From Hydractinia symbiolongicarpus (lineage: Eukaryota > Cnidaria > Hydrozoa > Anthoathecata > Hydractiniidae), in assembly GCF_029227915.1 (NCBI RefSeq), contig NC_079879.1:19355001-19419000 (forward strand): a DNA stretch of 64,000 nucleotides, in the 5' to 3' direction. This document shows positions 24,371 through 38,203 of the stretch, one piece after another. How positions within the stretch are numbered: position 1 is the first letter of the stretch; every line of letters starts with the position of its first letter. Position numbers and translations under genes: made by a program. The notes under the pieces were generated by a model. It was given only the letters and a program-made list of their open reading frames with translations. It was not told the DNA's origin and made no database searches.

Positions 24371-27300
24371 TACAATATGTTGTAATATATATATATATAT
24401 TGAAGGTGTACACAGGTATCGAACTTAGAATAATAGTTACATGTGTAGGTAGATTAGTATCATTGACCAAGAAATGATAAAAATATTGTTAACGAGCAAA
24501 TTCTGCCACGGGACTTCCGCAAATATGTTCACGTCTAAATTTTCACATAACATCAATACAAAATAAGAAAAAAAAATCGTCGAAGTTTTAATACTAATGC
24601 TTAGTACAGTTTGAATATCTTAACAAGATAAAACCTTGGCAAATTTTGTTGGAAATTGCGAATCCAAATATGCCTTATTACAAATATTTTAATCCTCATT
24701 TTCTGCCTTATTTAGCAGATCGTAGCAGCTAGGATCTATCAATGCGTGAACAGTTAACAACAAAGGCGCGATAATAAAAGCGTTGTGTACATTAAGAGGC
24801 GGTACTGGCTTTATTTTACCTTTGTGCATGCTTTAATTTATCATGAATTATCATAACAGAAGCCTTGGAGTATGGTAGCAGAGCAAAATGTTTTTCAATA
24901 CTTCTGCATGCTTTATCATAGGAGAGATACACTGAGAATGGATCAACGACATGCTCCAGAACACTTTACGACAGAAAAATTTCTTTAACAGCAATACGCT
25001 ATCGCTTTGAAATCGCTTTGAGTTTTAAATGCACCTCCAGAAAAAAAAATGTTTCATTCCACTAACAACAGCAACACGGTAAGAACAACTAAACCGATAC
25101 ACTCTTCCGTAAACGGACGTGTGTCAAAATTAGGCGAACTGTTTTGTATTTTAATTAATTACTTCTGGTAAGGTTTCACCAAAGCTTTTTAGGCACTAGT
25201 CCTAACAAGATAATGAAAAGCAGTAGGTTGAATTGCTGACATTTTATGTATTGTTAATTCCCATTCTTATATTCTGAGACTGTGTTTGCTTTTAAGATTG
25301 TTTCACAATTGTTTGTTTTTACTTAACAGAACTGAAAATATGTTTTTAAAGTCAACACGTGGATTGTTTTATGTTCTAACGGAATAGCCATAGCGCTACG
25401 CATAACACTATTAGCTAGCTGTTTCAATGCGAATTTTAGTTAAGCATAATTGTTTGTTTCTCGTGTGGTGGTGATTACTCAATCTAATAGTACTAATTGT
25501 AATAGTACCGACAAATATTGGCTGGCGTTTTCCTTATTTCTAAATCAAGAGGGTTTGTTTCAACTTTATTTCTTTAAGAAAGACGTGGAAAAATGAAAGT
25601 TGAAATTTTGTACGAAGTTTGTTTGCTAATTTGTTGAAAGATGAATCATCAATCTTATCATCAGCATCATGACCCAGAACGTCATTAGCAGGAGAATTAA
25701 TTAAATTGATTGGTAAAACAAGTTACAGGTCAAGCACTTGGTAAACTTTCTTTTAAGTGAAATAAATCGAATGGATTTACATGCTAAAGCAATGAGTTAA
25801 TCGTCTTAAAAAACAAAGAAGCCACAAAGAATAAAGTGCATAGGAACTGATTTTGTTTACCTAAACATAAGTAGACCATTAGCTAGCTGTGTGTGGCCTG
25901 TGGGCAAGCCAGGCAAGTTTATGTAACATGATGCAAGATCTATGCAGTTTTAAAATCATGCAATTTGAGATTTTGTGTAAAATCTTGTCTTAATTAAAGA
26001 GAATTGGTTTCAAGTGTTTCAGTGAAACCTCTTTAAAATAAACACGGGTAAAAATGTTTTTTCCTTTTTAGGTATTTTTGATCTTAAATGTTTCCAAATT
26101 TAGCTTTCGTCAGGTCGGTTTTTTATGCGTTTCTGGAAGGCTGGGGCGGGTAAAATTTCCCTGTAAACAACAACCTCTTAGGGTGTTTTCCCTTTTCAAC
26201 GAGTTTGGTAGCAGCGAGAAAGCTCTGACACAGGCTGGTAACATGATTGGTGATAATTTATGAAAAATTATGCCTACAAAATAATATATTCAGACTAATT
26301 GCTCTGCAAAAATTTTAAATTTGGCTGGGTGGGATTTATTTTCTAAACAGAAGAAGAAAAGTGGTGGTGATTTATGCAGGTTTGGGATGATTCATTCGAA
26401 ACATATATTGAAAAAAGATAGTATTTTTGGTTTTATATGCTATTGCAAATTTAGTTAATAGTTTAATGGACTAACATAATTGAGTTGTTTTACCTGTCTC
26501 TGCGACATTGTAACTAGCTGACGAACTAGCTAACGAGCAGCCGTATATTGATTATTGCTCTGTTATTGTTCTTCCTATAGGGGTACACAGCTTATTTTTT
26601 GCAAGTAAATGTTTGAGTTTATTTTCGTGAAGGCTTTGGTCACAAACTAGCTGTTTTCACTTCAAATCTTATTTTAGTGAGCTAACAAATTTATCAATTT
26701 ATGTTTAAGAAATAATTTATTGGTTAAAAACGAAGTAAATGCTTATTTATGTAAACACAATGAACTTATTTGATGTATTAGCCAGGCCGATGGATTGTAT
26801 TGCATTGTGTATGTAACATTAAAACGAAAACTAGATTGCACGTTTTATGACACATCCATTGCCTTTTCAACGATACAAGATCATACAGATTTGTCATCAC
26901 AAATTTTTGATACTATTTGTTGTAATCGCATTTAAAGGAAGGGCTAAACAATAGAGGTGGAAATTCGTATCTAATTTAATTCAAGAATTAAATGAATGGT
27001 AAGCATTTTCTTTCTTTCTTCTCAAAATTCATTTATTAACATCGAATTATAATTTCCAAGTTTTTTTTAACTATGATACACAAAACAATTTTTGAACAAT
27101 AAATAATTTTTATTAATACTGCACAATGTAACTCTGCCAATAGAACGAGCATAAGATATTTGTATATTTCCTATAGACTTTGTTAGTTTTTTAAAATTTA
27201 GACCCAGCAGATCCTGCATTGTGTGCCGAATGTAGCGCTTGTGTAGGCTGGTGAAAATCACTTTTATTTTTGGGTGATTTCCAATCGTTAAGTGGAGAGC

Positions 27301-30300
27301 GAAAAGTAAAAATGGATGTTTGTTGGGGAGGTAGTTAAAAACCGTACATTCGCCACCCACGCCAATAGGACCCTTCTTTCAGATAAGCCCTCTATCAAAA
27401 TTGAACAAGAAGATCTTCATCTTGACCATCTGTGCAACAAAAAACTCACACTGTAGTAGTTCCTAGTACTCCTATTCCTCAATTAATTACTTAAAAAATT
27501 TTATCAATCGCAAAAACAATATCGTCTCGCCTTGCCCTCCGGTCAATTTCCCTACTGCGAAATTGTTAACTTCGCACCCAGCACAGTTAATATCTTACCG
27601 GATAAGACTAAAAGTTTACCTCGCCGTCGTCATTTTAAAAATAGTCAAATGTTCCTGGGATTGAGGTTGGAAAATCGCGGTAGAAGTTGTTGTTTAAAAT
27701 GGGTCCTTTGTCTCTCTTCTCTTCTTTATAAAATCCCTTTCTCTTCTTAGTGAAAACGTTTTCATTCTTTCCTCCGAAATCAGCTTTTCCCGAAACACGT
27801 CTCTTCCAAAGTGCGAAACATTTCATGAACTGAATGAGAGCGCATTCCATAGCAATTTTGATCCGCAGCTTAAATATATGCTAGAGTACAGTATGCTTTG
27901 AATATGAAATGAAAAGTCCTTGCACGCTAAAAGATTTTGGATTCTTCTTTGCGTGTAATTTTGTTCCTTACACCTTTGAAAATTCGCCAAAGTAGCCTGT
28001 TTCGTACAGAACATTACAATGTTGTTCCGTCATTTCTAATGAAAAGATATTATCCTATAGTATTATCTTGAACCTGCGAAATGTTTTATTTAGCGCGTGA
28101 AATACAGGCTAGAACAAACCAACGCGTTACTGCTAGCGCATAAAGCAAGGGGCATAATTTTAAGTAGGGCCCAAAGCGATGAAAAAATGCAAGCCAATCA
28201 GACTTCAGAATCAGATATTCGTGGGAACATTTCGTCGAATTGAAAGGCCGCTTCTCCACTTCGCATCGACCAGGCGAAAGATTAGGATCCAATCCTATTT
28301 CCACGCCGTTCTCCAGGTGCCAAAGAAACAAATTGCTTGAACATTTTTTTAGGTTTTGACTATTGATTTTACAAGTTTTGTTCCTACATGTGACGAAAAG
28401 CTGACACACCCAGTACTTAATACACGGGTTCGAAGAAAAACTTCGAATCAGGCGGGACTCAAACTTTTGATTTATTTAATCTGTTTTTAAAATTAATTTT
28501 TATGTGTCTTTAAACATCTATAGTGTATTTGATTGTTTCATAGTATCATCATCAATAATTTTTAATTAAAAAAAAGTGTTAGAAAGCAATAATTTGACTT
28601 GTTACGAGAAGCCTGAAAATACACTTATAATCACTTTTCGGATTTGCCCATGCGTATTCCGTCGTTCTTTGAGAAACCTTAGCATTTAGAAATGAGGAAG
28701 TGAATCAGGGTGTGGAGAAGAAAACAGTGTGTTAGAAGCAAGAGTCGAGAGTCATAGCTCCTGCACTTGTAAAACAAAACTCTAAACGAGTGACATAGCC
28801 TTCTTCTCGCAACGAGAGTCATAACACTCGTTACCCTCACACTCGTAAAGACGCGTTAGCCAACTTTTTTTGAAATAAGAGTCGGGTTAGAGGGTCAGGG
28901 AAGATATATTTTTTATGGTCCGAATAGGGAATATTAACGTCCTCCGAGGCTTTTATCAGCCACAATACTTTAGTTTGTGATTTTCACCTCAGACTATAAA
29001 GCTGCTAAGTCTTAAGTCTAATTAATAAATGTCCGGCTAGTAAACTTTTATGGCAACCTCTTCCCTAGGGCATATTAAGACTTTTTTACGGTGGGACGGT
29101 GTTTCGAATATAGATATTTGAAACGCTGTCACAACGTAAAAAAGTACTATCCAAAGGAAAACCATGCTAAAAACTAAATTCTTCTCACACGCTCTATAAC
29201 ATTCTTTCCATGTAGGGTAATTTTTAAATGAACATGTACCATGTGACAATATGAAAACAAGCTTTGTGATGTATGATGTGATAAAAATGTCACTGGTGCT
29301 CAGGTTAAATTATATTTACCGTCAACTCAGGGTTGATAAGATGGAAAATAATGATTGATAGAATTTCGAAATACGCCTAAATTAAACCATACTGTGTAAA
29401 CACAGATGGAATAAAAAATTTTAATTCAAGCCTCCACTTGTTCTTTTAATGTGGAAAATACTCGGAATGTTTTATCCAGTCCATAAAAATTAAACTTACA
29501 ATAATCATGCCAGTATAAATAGGGTAGCAGTCAACAGTTAACATTTGTACTGACTAAACTTTCATGAATGATGGTTCTTAAAAGTTTTGCAAGACAAATT
29601 TTACGTAAAAATCTAGGTTCAGATTTTTTCAGGGAGAATCACATGCATTACCGAAAGTACTAATTCTAGTAGAAAAGGTTGTTTTTATATAAACTAAATA
29701 TAAACTATATAACTATATATAAAGGCCAGCGATGTTTGTGATCTTCAAAATTACCTGATTTTTGTTGATTTACAGTTTTTAATTGATTATTGAAAAATCT
29801 GGAATGTTGTTTGATTAGAAAGAAATCTGGTAGAAACAGTAACATTTTTTTCAATAGTCGTTAAATGTAGTTTAAAATATCTGTGTAGCTAATGTGAAAG
29901 TACAGAGAGATAACTGGCGCAATAATAGCTAGCTACTAGCTTACACAATATATTTAGAGATGTTTAAAATTTTATGTACCAAAAATCTCTAGGATATCGA
30001 TAAACTGTATTAGACATCATGCTAATTTTATACTTATGTTCAACCTATCTGGCTGAAAAAAATGCTACTTCAGTCATCACAAATGTAAATACAACACTTC
30101 CTGAGATTGTAAAAGTTTGCTAGTCTCATCCAGTTACGTCCATTCATTATTACGGCTAATATTTTGGATAGAATCGTTCTTCCAGCATTTATGCGGGGTA
30201 TGTTCGTGAACTACTTTACTCTCCGCGCTCCATCACCTTGTTTTAAAATCAAACAATTTCCACTTCACTCTTTGTGATAAAAATCCGTAAATCATCAGCC

Positions 30301-30950
30301 TGTATCAGGGTTAGGACGTTAGCTATATTTCGTTGAGACTGGAAGGACAACGCCGATGGTAACTTTTCTGGGCGCGTGGAACCACGTGATTTAGGTGTAA
30401 TAGCCTTCCAAGATAATGGACGCACAAAATGTATTTGAAGCTGCTGATACAATTTTACATCTGTCCAAATCCATACAGAAACGTAAGATCGATTGTTTAG
30501 ATGAGAAAATAGTAGTTACGGTTAGTATTGAATTCAAAGTAGTTAAAAATGTGACATCCGACGATGTTTTGCGATAATGATTTAAAAATGGAGGAAAAGT
30601 TGCAGAATTTTAAATCCGATATCCTTTAGCAGGTAACCACTTGTTTTTTATATTGTGATACAAAGAATGTCAAACAATCAAATTTCTTCTCACTGCAACG
30701 AGCAAATTAGAATTTTATCGGAATGTGATATTCAGTAGGACATTTTACCAATATACAATCAGCAGTGGTTTTTCTAACTAAATCATCATTTCTCTTAAAA
30801 GACACACAAAAAAAAAGATTTTTGACCAATTAAAAACGGTGCATGCAGAGCGCAACTCTCAGCATCTACATAGTAATGTGCGACAAAACGTAACCAAAGA
30901 CCCATCAAAAAAGAGTAGAAGCTTAAACGAACAAGTAACATTATTTAGAC
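24371..30950. other. Long intergenic stretch, no gene recognised
   Basis: Only short chance frames. Small features seen: a (TA)n run at about 24387-24401; a GTTCGAAG-AAAAA-CTTCGAAT hairpin at about 28428-28450; and GC-richer patches at about 27530-27700 and 28090-28320 that could be old repeats. No family is identified. Confidence 0.4.
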
Positions 30951-30954
30951 ACAT

Positions 30955-31000
30955 CATCCATCCATCCAACATCCATCCATCCAACATCCATCCAAAAAGT
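30955..31000. repeat. (CATC)n / ATCCATCC microsatellite
   Basis: Imperfect CATC tandem repeats just before the LINE-like fragments. Confidence 0.9.
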
Positions 31001-31044
31001 CTCTTTTAATAAAAATCGACAATGAAAATCTTTAAAAGATAACC

Positions 31045-31730
31045 TTGTACATTGTCAGATTACCAGACACTTTCAGTATCGGTGACAAAGGATGCTCAAA
31101 AGTCTCAGTGAAATCTTTTTCTGGCACCAAAGACTCGTGCATGAAAATGCACATAAAAGCCCTTCTCGATTTCAGCCCAAGGCAGATAATTCTCCATGTT
31201 TGTACCAACGAGCTATCATTAAGCATCCTCATCCCACAAAATAAGTGATTGGACATATAAACATAAATTCACTCAAAAGCAATGTATTATTTTTGCAGGA
31301 GACCGAAAGGATTATCTAGCCACTCTGTTGATATCTAAATCAAAGCCTGATCAAACCTTTACCGATGCTTTAATTGTATTGAATGGTGTTAAATCTCCTT
31401 ATCGAGGAGACAGAAACAAAAAAGGAGGCGGATTTGTTTTGTATGTTAATGACGAAATAGTAGGTAATACTATAAATTTTCACCCCCCCCTCCCCCACCC
31501 GTTACAACCCTATGATAACTGCTTATGAGGGCAACACCGGAGAATATTGGCCGACGCCAAAACGTGACAGAGGTCAATATTTGAAAGTAGATTCTATGGA
31601 ATGTATTCATTTGCAATATTGCAGAAAATTACTAAAAGAGGTTCACAAAACGATATTGATATTGAATCCTTCTTTCAAGGATTGTGTATTCCAGTTTAGA
31701 AATGACACTGGGTACAAATTAAGGTCATGA
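31045..31730 (+). pseudogene. LINE retrotransposon relic (SGNH, endonuclease, possible RT tail)
   Basis: Three short frames on one strand look like collapsed pieces of a non-LTR element. The first (31045-31248) has FSGTKDSCMKMHIKALL followed by QIILHVCTNEL, like the GTND block of SGNH-hydrolase-type ORF1 proteins in CR1-group LINEs. The second (31328-31528) has DQTFTDALIVLNG and YRGDRNKKGGGFVLYVND, typical of an apurinic-type endonuclease core. The third (31512-31730) has ECIHLQYCRKLLKEVHKT, which may be from the C-terminal end of ORF2, with low confidence. The reverse transcriptase core is absent, and frames change between pieces. The domain matches come from remembered family patterns, not a search. 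Confidence 0.55.
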
Positions 31731-31739
31731 AGTGCTTTA

Positions 31740-32935
31740 GTGAGATCTAGAGTACATTCTACAAAATGTAAGCTACAAACATTTGGGCACAAATCCTTGC
31801 AATTATGGCATTCCGCAGAGTTTTAGATCAAGTTCTGCAGAGATTTAAACTGATATTCTCATCTTCAATATAAATGTAGTAATTTACGTTTATAACTTAC
31901 GATTTTAATTAGTGTTAATTTGATAGACTAGATTTTATTTAGTCTTAAAAGACTAACCAGCTTCCTTAGTAGAATCATTCATGATTTAATCATACTTACC
32001 ACCGTGAATCATTCTTTTAGAGACATCTGATTTTATTAGTTCATTTTAACGCACATTTGCACTTTGTCGACTATAAATGCAGCATATCTATCTAGGGCTA
32101 CTACGGAGCCATCCCGTCAGATTATCTTAGGCGTTTCGGAGACCTGGAGACCAGTTGCCCCACCTCCTCCCAATTACTCAAGTGGGATTGACTAGTTATT
32201 GACTGCGATGGCTTTACTAAGCTTATTAAACGTATCGACGTCATTCCAATGAATCGCTTCTAAGTGGTATAAGTGATTTATTCAATATTGGCTTAAAAAT
32301 ATATTAACGTCAGAATAAGCTAATTGTTAAGACAAGGTACTTCAATCACATGATGAAAATGTCTTAAAATCCGCTAGCGGGTTTGATGAAGAAAGCTAAA
32401 ACGGGACGCCGGTCCTATACCTAACAAAATATAAATTGGTAAATGATCATAGAGAACAAAAAATATACTTTCATTTCGGCAGATATCTTTTGTCAATTTT
32501 ATAATTCACATAATTTTATATATTTTCTTGGTGTAAGCCCACGGGATGGTGACGTCACCTGAATATGTCCTTAGCATTTCGTGAAAAGCACCCGAGTCAT
32601 ATATGATTTTGTATATATACAGATAAATAATGTCGGTATTAAGACATATCTTTTAAGATGATTATGTCAAAAAATCAAGGGCTATTCAACTAGTTATACA
32701 AGAACAGCTTAACCCGAACGGTGGTTTATATACAAACAGTCTTTTGTAACCCAACCGAAGACACAAGTAGTCAGAGAATTTTACAAAGATACAGGTTTCA
32801 CCCTGTCGTTATCTTATTTAGCTAACACATTTACCCAGTATTTTGATTTCAGGATAAATTTAATTTTTAACTTTTTCGAGGGTTTAACCTTAAAACTACA
32901 TTCATATTCATAGTGAAGAGAAAATATTTTTCTCA
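31740..32935. other. Non-coding stretch
   Basis: No gene seen. GC-richer pieces near 32090-32190 and 32370-32420 may be old repeats. Confidence 0.4.
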
Positions 32936-32939
32936 TAAA

Positions 32940-33025
32940 TAACATACTTCCTGGCAGCGAGCGAGATTCGATCCGCAGTTCCCAGAACTGAAAGCCGGAG
33001 ACGAACCCACTACACGTTTTAATAA
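32940..33025 (-). mobile_element. tRNA-derived SINE fragment
   Basis: Read on the minus strand it gives GTGTAGTGGGTTCGTCTCC (A-box-like), then CAGTTCTGGGAACTGCGG and GGATCGAATCTCGCTC (B-box-like). The order and spacing fit a tRNA-derived Pol III promoter. The central part matches 10460-10535. Confidence 0.6.
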
Positions 33026-34020
33026 AAAAGCTTATTTTGTAAACAAAGGCTAACGCGTTTGTACTAATAAGCTCTTTCGAAATAAAGAAGCTGGTGCTTT
33101 TTGTAGTAAAAATGGCTCATTGGTATTAAAGGTGAATTAGTTTAGCAAATCTCAAGCATTGAAATTTTGTGATAGCTATTGTAAGTTTGGTACATTGAGA
33201 TAAAAATTTTTTTTGCACAATTCTGCAAATTAAGAACTGAAAAATTTTGACGAAAATAGTTAAAAATCACAAAATTTGTTGAAAAAGTTATTTTCCATTT
33301 ATTTGTTTATTTTAACAACAATGTATTATTTTATTTTATTTTTCACAGCGGTTGAAACTTTGTCTTTTTCTCATGCAAAATTTAGGCGTAGCAATTTTTG
33401 AGATAGGTTGGTGTTCAAACTGTTTTATGTTTCTTAAAGTTGAGTGATATTAGAAACGAGTTTTTATGATCCTATTTTTGGCATCTAGACACTTGGCTAC
33501 CTATGTAGCTATCTGATTACTGTACGAATCAGGCTAAAAAATTAAAAGGCGATATATATATGAGTGACTCAGTGTGACCCCTAGCTATGAAAAATCGAGA
33601 CAGATACAGCTAGGTTTGACAAGTTTTAATTTAGTGTATGAAAAATGTAGGTAGCCCAGCCCTGGTTAGTTAAATAAAGTTTCTGGTAAACACAAAATAA
33701 GAACTTTTGGAATTGTTTTTTAATATTATAGGAATTTGTTTAATGAGCTAGCTACATAATTTTTTTGCTGTGCTAGTAGTTTTATAAATCTTGCATGATA
33801 TACTAGCAGTTCCTCTTTGATCAGCACTGTGATATCTTTAAGACAATAGCAAAAACCTGCGATGTAAACTGGCTACCAAAAATAAGGTTTCTTTCTCTTT
33901 TGACTACTAACTTTTCATGATGAGTGTACCCACAACTTGAAGCAATTAATAACTAAGTTTAGGTCTTGAAATTTCATAATATACACTCTTATGTCAGTAC
34001 TTCTACGATTATGTACAGTA
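33026..34020. other. Non-coding stretch
   Basis: AT-rich; nothing recognised. Confidence 0.4.
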
Positions 34021-34024
34021 ATTC

Positions 34025-34066
34025 TACGATTATTTAAAGTAAGGATACTTACTTTAAATAATCGTA
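34025..34066. repeat. Perfect 19-bp inverted repeat with 4-nt loop
   Basis: TACGATTATTTAAAGTAAG at 34025-34043, loop GATA, then the exact complement at 34048-34066. A TTCTACGATTAT word also occurs about 25 bp upstream. It could form a cruciform or an RNA hairpin; no downstream T-tract or gene context suggests a role. Confidence 0.9.
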
Positions 34067-34069
34067 AAA

Positions 34070-37000
34070 TTAATATATCGCAACACTTTAAAAAGTGAAA
34101 ATACAAAGGAAAAAGTGACTAATTCTCTCCGTGCTGCATGTTTTCCCTAGCAAATGCCTTACGCTTTGCAGGGGTATAAAAATTTGTTCCTGCAAGCGCT
34201 TCGCTAGTGCCCAGACCTGCGCGGTACGAAAATCCGTAATGGTGCGGTTGAATACTAACTTTCTAGAGCTATAGGATACATCTGAAAATTGCAAAAGTAA
34301 AGTTTTTTTAATTTTGTGCTTTTAATTGCGCAGATCACATGAATATCCATTAAGGAAGAGAATTAAATTCCATATTCTGTAGTGCTCACGTTTATCAACC
34401 TTGAGGTAACATGCGACCAGAAAATCGAATTAAAATCGAAAAAACAATAGAAAGTTTGGGTTCCTTGAAAAATTGATGCAGAGTTTTGCGCCGAATTCTT
34501 AGTTGGTTTAAAATAGATCCTAAAATAGGCACTCACAATAACTCGAACAATTTATTTTAAGATTAACAATACTCCGCCCGTGTGAATTAACTTTCTTTAT
34601 TCTAAATGTAAAAAGTTTCTGCTCCTATCTATGAGTCCAATTTTGGTAATGTTTTGTTTAAGTGTTAAACTTCACGGAAACAAACACATAAAAAACCTAC
34701 TTTACATGAAGAACGAAAAAATTATTTTCTTACCATAACTACCCACTCACTGATATGACATACAACATTAAATGTGTTTTATTTTCAATATCAGTTTCTA
34801 TGGAAAAAGAAGTATGAAGAAGTATTAAATAGTAAGCGTTTAAACTTTTAAAAATCTACGAAAGTGAAAAGAATCTCTGCGATAGAGTGCTACATTAGAT
34901 TTAATAGCGGTAGGGAAAATGTAGTTAGTTGTCGAACACGGTATATATATTTTTTCTAGCGTGAAAGAAAATATTTGGTAATGGACAAACATTGTGTGCA
35001 TAACACATTCCCTTAGTGGTTTTTATTGTTTCTAATAAGTCCAAAATATCTTAACTTATTAGAAATAGCGTATTTTAAAATAGACCTATTTCCATATCCA
35101 TTTTCCTTCCGCGGAATACAAATACCAAAATACCGAATGACATGAACACGAGATTAGTTATGAGCAAATATTTATCAGCGAAGTAGTGCAGACATGGTTT
35201 GTTTACTTGCAATACTTGCAAAATTAATTTGTCATACAGATTGTTATTAACATTTGATGATAATATATGGGATAATAGCATGTATCATTGGACCGTTCTA
35301 ATGCTTTTGTTAATTATTCTTGGTGTTAAATGAGCTAGGTATTAGATTAGCTAGCTTTGAATATAATGATATGACTAGCTAGCTAGTTGGCTGGCTGACT
35401 TGTTCCAGGCAAACATGAAATTGGTGATTTTGCTGGTATATATCCTGTGTCTCCAGTTATTGAGTGTATCTTATTTTTTAATAAACATTTGTGAAAAAAA
35501 CTCGCATTTTACATATTTGTGATTTCAGAATTAAGATACTAATTTGACTTAGTGGGGAAAGTTGGACTTTAAAATTTCCTTGGAATGTTCTTACTTTTTT
35601 GTGCCACATTTTAAGCCTCTATCGTAGATTGTATTTTGTAAAAAAAATTATTTAAAATTCCAAAATATAAAGTTGACAAAAGTGATGATACCCTAATTTT
35701 TAAATTTTGTATTTAGAGAGTTACCATCTTGGTATTTTTTCAGGCAAATAAAATTGTCCAGTGATTTCGCTCGGTCAAAAACAACTTTTTCCCTGAGAGG
35801 ATCACTTCGCAAAACAATCAAAAAATTTTTACTTGAAAAAAAACACATAATGTTTACTAACGTACTGCCTAGAAAAAAAGAAATTTCTGTAAAATTTTGT
35901 CCACGAATTGCTTGTCATGTCAAACCTTTTCTTTAATAAGTACAAACAAATCTTTTTGTCAAAAACAAAATTCTTGGTTTTAAATTTTGACAAATCGACA
36001 CTTTGAAAAAATTTCATCGAGTTTATTTTCTGCAAATAAACAAATTGAACAATTCTGCAAGGTTAATTTTCAAGGTTTCATGCAAGCAAGAAAACAAAAT
36101 ACATAAGGACCTGATTTTAAAAAACATTGACACTGACATTTTGCTAAAAAATATGGCACGTTTACAGCTGAAATTCTTATAAGAAAAAGTATATTATTTT
36201 TTTTCCTTTTTTTGGATAAAAACCTAAAAAGTAGGGTGCCATGTAAAAAAAAGACTTATGGGAATTTATGATAAGCTCTATGCTCTATCAATTCATATTA
36301 CTTACAAATGTAAGTATTAAGGTTAACCATCACAATGCTTGATACAAATGTACGATTATTCACACAGTCAGTAAGAGAGAGAGAGAGTAGTGACAGAGGG
36401 AGTGCGACAGTTACATAATCACAACAGCCAAAAGTTTGAAAATATTAATTTTATATATTTTACGCAACAAATTTTGAAAATGATTTGTTGATTTTCAACC
36501 CTGGAAAAATACTTGTGAGAATGCTAAAAGAAAATCCAGCCTTTTTATTATTCTTGATGCTGAAATCACTTCACTGTCCATTCCCCTTTCCCCAAAAGTC
36601 AATGTTACTTTTTTCTAGTACTCCACGTTTCTGGAGTACTTCTGTTAGCATCAGTCAAGCATATTCAATATTCAACATTGATTTTTGGGGAATGTTTTCC
36701 AGAGTTGTAGCTTAGCCGCTGGCTACTTTGGCTACTTTGGCCCAGCTTACTAAGCTAACTTTAATTTTTTGAACTAATCAGAGTACTACGTTAGTAAACT
36801 GTATATTAAGTTTTAGTTCTAAACTTACTTAGAAACAGTAAAATGAAATTTTATTCACATCAGTCTAAAAACGTGGTAGGTTTTAGAGGTTTAGCTAGCT
36901 AGCTAACATATATCAAAAGATACGCCCTTAAAATCTTCAATATTTTAACTTTTTAGTCACACTACCACTACCAACACCCTCTTTATAACTGTGTTAACTA

Positions 37001-37840
37001 CGATTATGTGAAACTGCCAGTTAAAAGCTGTAAAAGTCAACATTTTGTTGATACAATCTTTAAACTTGCATGTAAAGAACCAGCATCCCGAAATTTTCTC
37101 ATAACTAATTTCGTTTTCATGTTATTCTGCATTTTTGAATTTATATTTCACGGAACCAAACGATATTGAAATAGGTCTATTGTTTTATTTATTACGTTAA
37201 TATGCAGTTTCGATAACGTGACGAATTTCTGTTTCTTATGAAAGCAAACATAACGAATAAAAAAATCCCTATTCCATGCCTTGCAATCTCGATTTTTTGG
37301 GAGAATATTTAAAAGTCAGGTCAGAAATGAAAGAAGTATGCTGTAGTACAAAATTCATGCTTTAGCAAAATAGAATTTAAATCATTTGAAAACTTCTCGA
37401 ATGAAAACAAACCATATCAATCTAAACATATGAAGTAAGGCAACAACCTGTGGGATATGCAGTTTCGAAAACACTCACAAATTTATAGAGTTTCACTCGA
37501 TAATAATAGAACGTTCCAATTTTTAAAAGTCTAGAAAGTAAAATAATGAATCAACATGGTAGTTTATGCTTCAATGTTGATTCCACAACTCCCATACAGT
37601 GCTACAATTAAAATGAGATAATGGATTTTGATTGCTTGTCTGGGGGAAAAGGGAAAGTACAAGTAAGGGCTAAGGTAATATAAAAGTTGCTCTGTTTATA
37701 ATCCTTCTTATGAATTGATTCATAAGTATTATACCCCCCAAAAAAGAAAGACAAAGGAAAGAATATTAATATGGTAAGTCCATTTGCAAATTTGGAACTG
37801 TTAAATCGAAATATTTTATTGATTTTTCTTAACAAGAATT
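34070..37840. other. Non-coding stretch
   Basis: A patch at about 34115-34260 is GC-richer, perhaps an old repeat. A (GA)n tract lies at about 36373-36387. TAGCTAGCTAG words occur near 35383 and 36895. No exon is convincing. Confidence 0.4.
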
Positions 37841-37849
37841 TATTTCTTT

Positions 37850-38170
37850 AATAATAGCCGTCGTCTGTCTGTGTGTTCGCAAAAGCGGTGTCCCGTAACG
37901 GAAACACAAAATTTTCAAAATGCGCACGAATGTCAAATGCGATATATTTCTGTCCACTTTGTTGCGACGGGTTAATTTAAAGGACGGGCGACCCCGTGGA
38001 TTTTTCCACGGACTAACGACTTCTATATTGTAATGCACGTATACGCCTGTCCGTCCGTCTGTCTGTCACGCAAAATGGTAGCTTAGCTGCGCAAGTAGCA
38101 AGAAGCACGAAATGCAGTATAAAAAGGATAGGCGAACCCGTGCATTTTTCACGGGGTAACGACTAGTAAT
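37850..38170. repeat. Two tandem units of the CTGTC/GTGGATTTTTCCAC repeat family
   Basis: The first unit (about 37855-38025) runs from GTCGTCTGTCTGTGTG to CCCCGTGGATTTTTCCACGG and CTAACGAC. The second (about 38036-38168) runs from CCGTCCGTCTGTCTGTCACG to GGCGAACCCGTGCATTTTTC, ACGGGG and TAACGACTAGT. The second is close to 20588-20725. The repeat abuts the acceptor-like site of the degraded cysteine-rich copy 4. Confidence 0.8.
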
Positions 38171-38203
38171 CACAATATTTATATCATATTTCACTTTTTT
38201 AGG

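Noticed and set aside
28086-28409. 107-codon minus-strand frame
   Set aside because: The segment is GC-richer than its surroundings and probably an old repeat; composition and lack of motifs do not support a protein.
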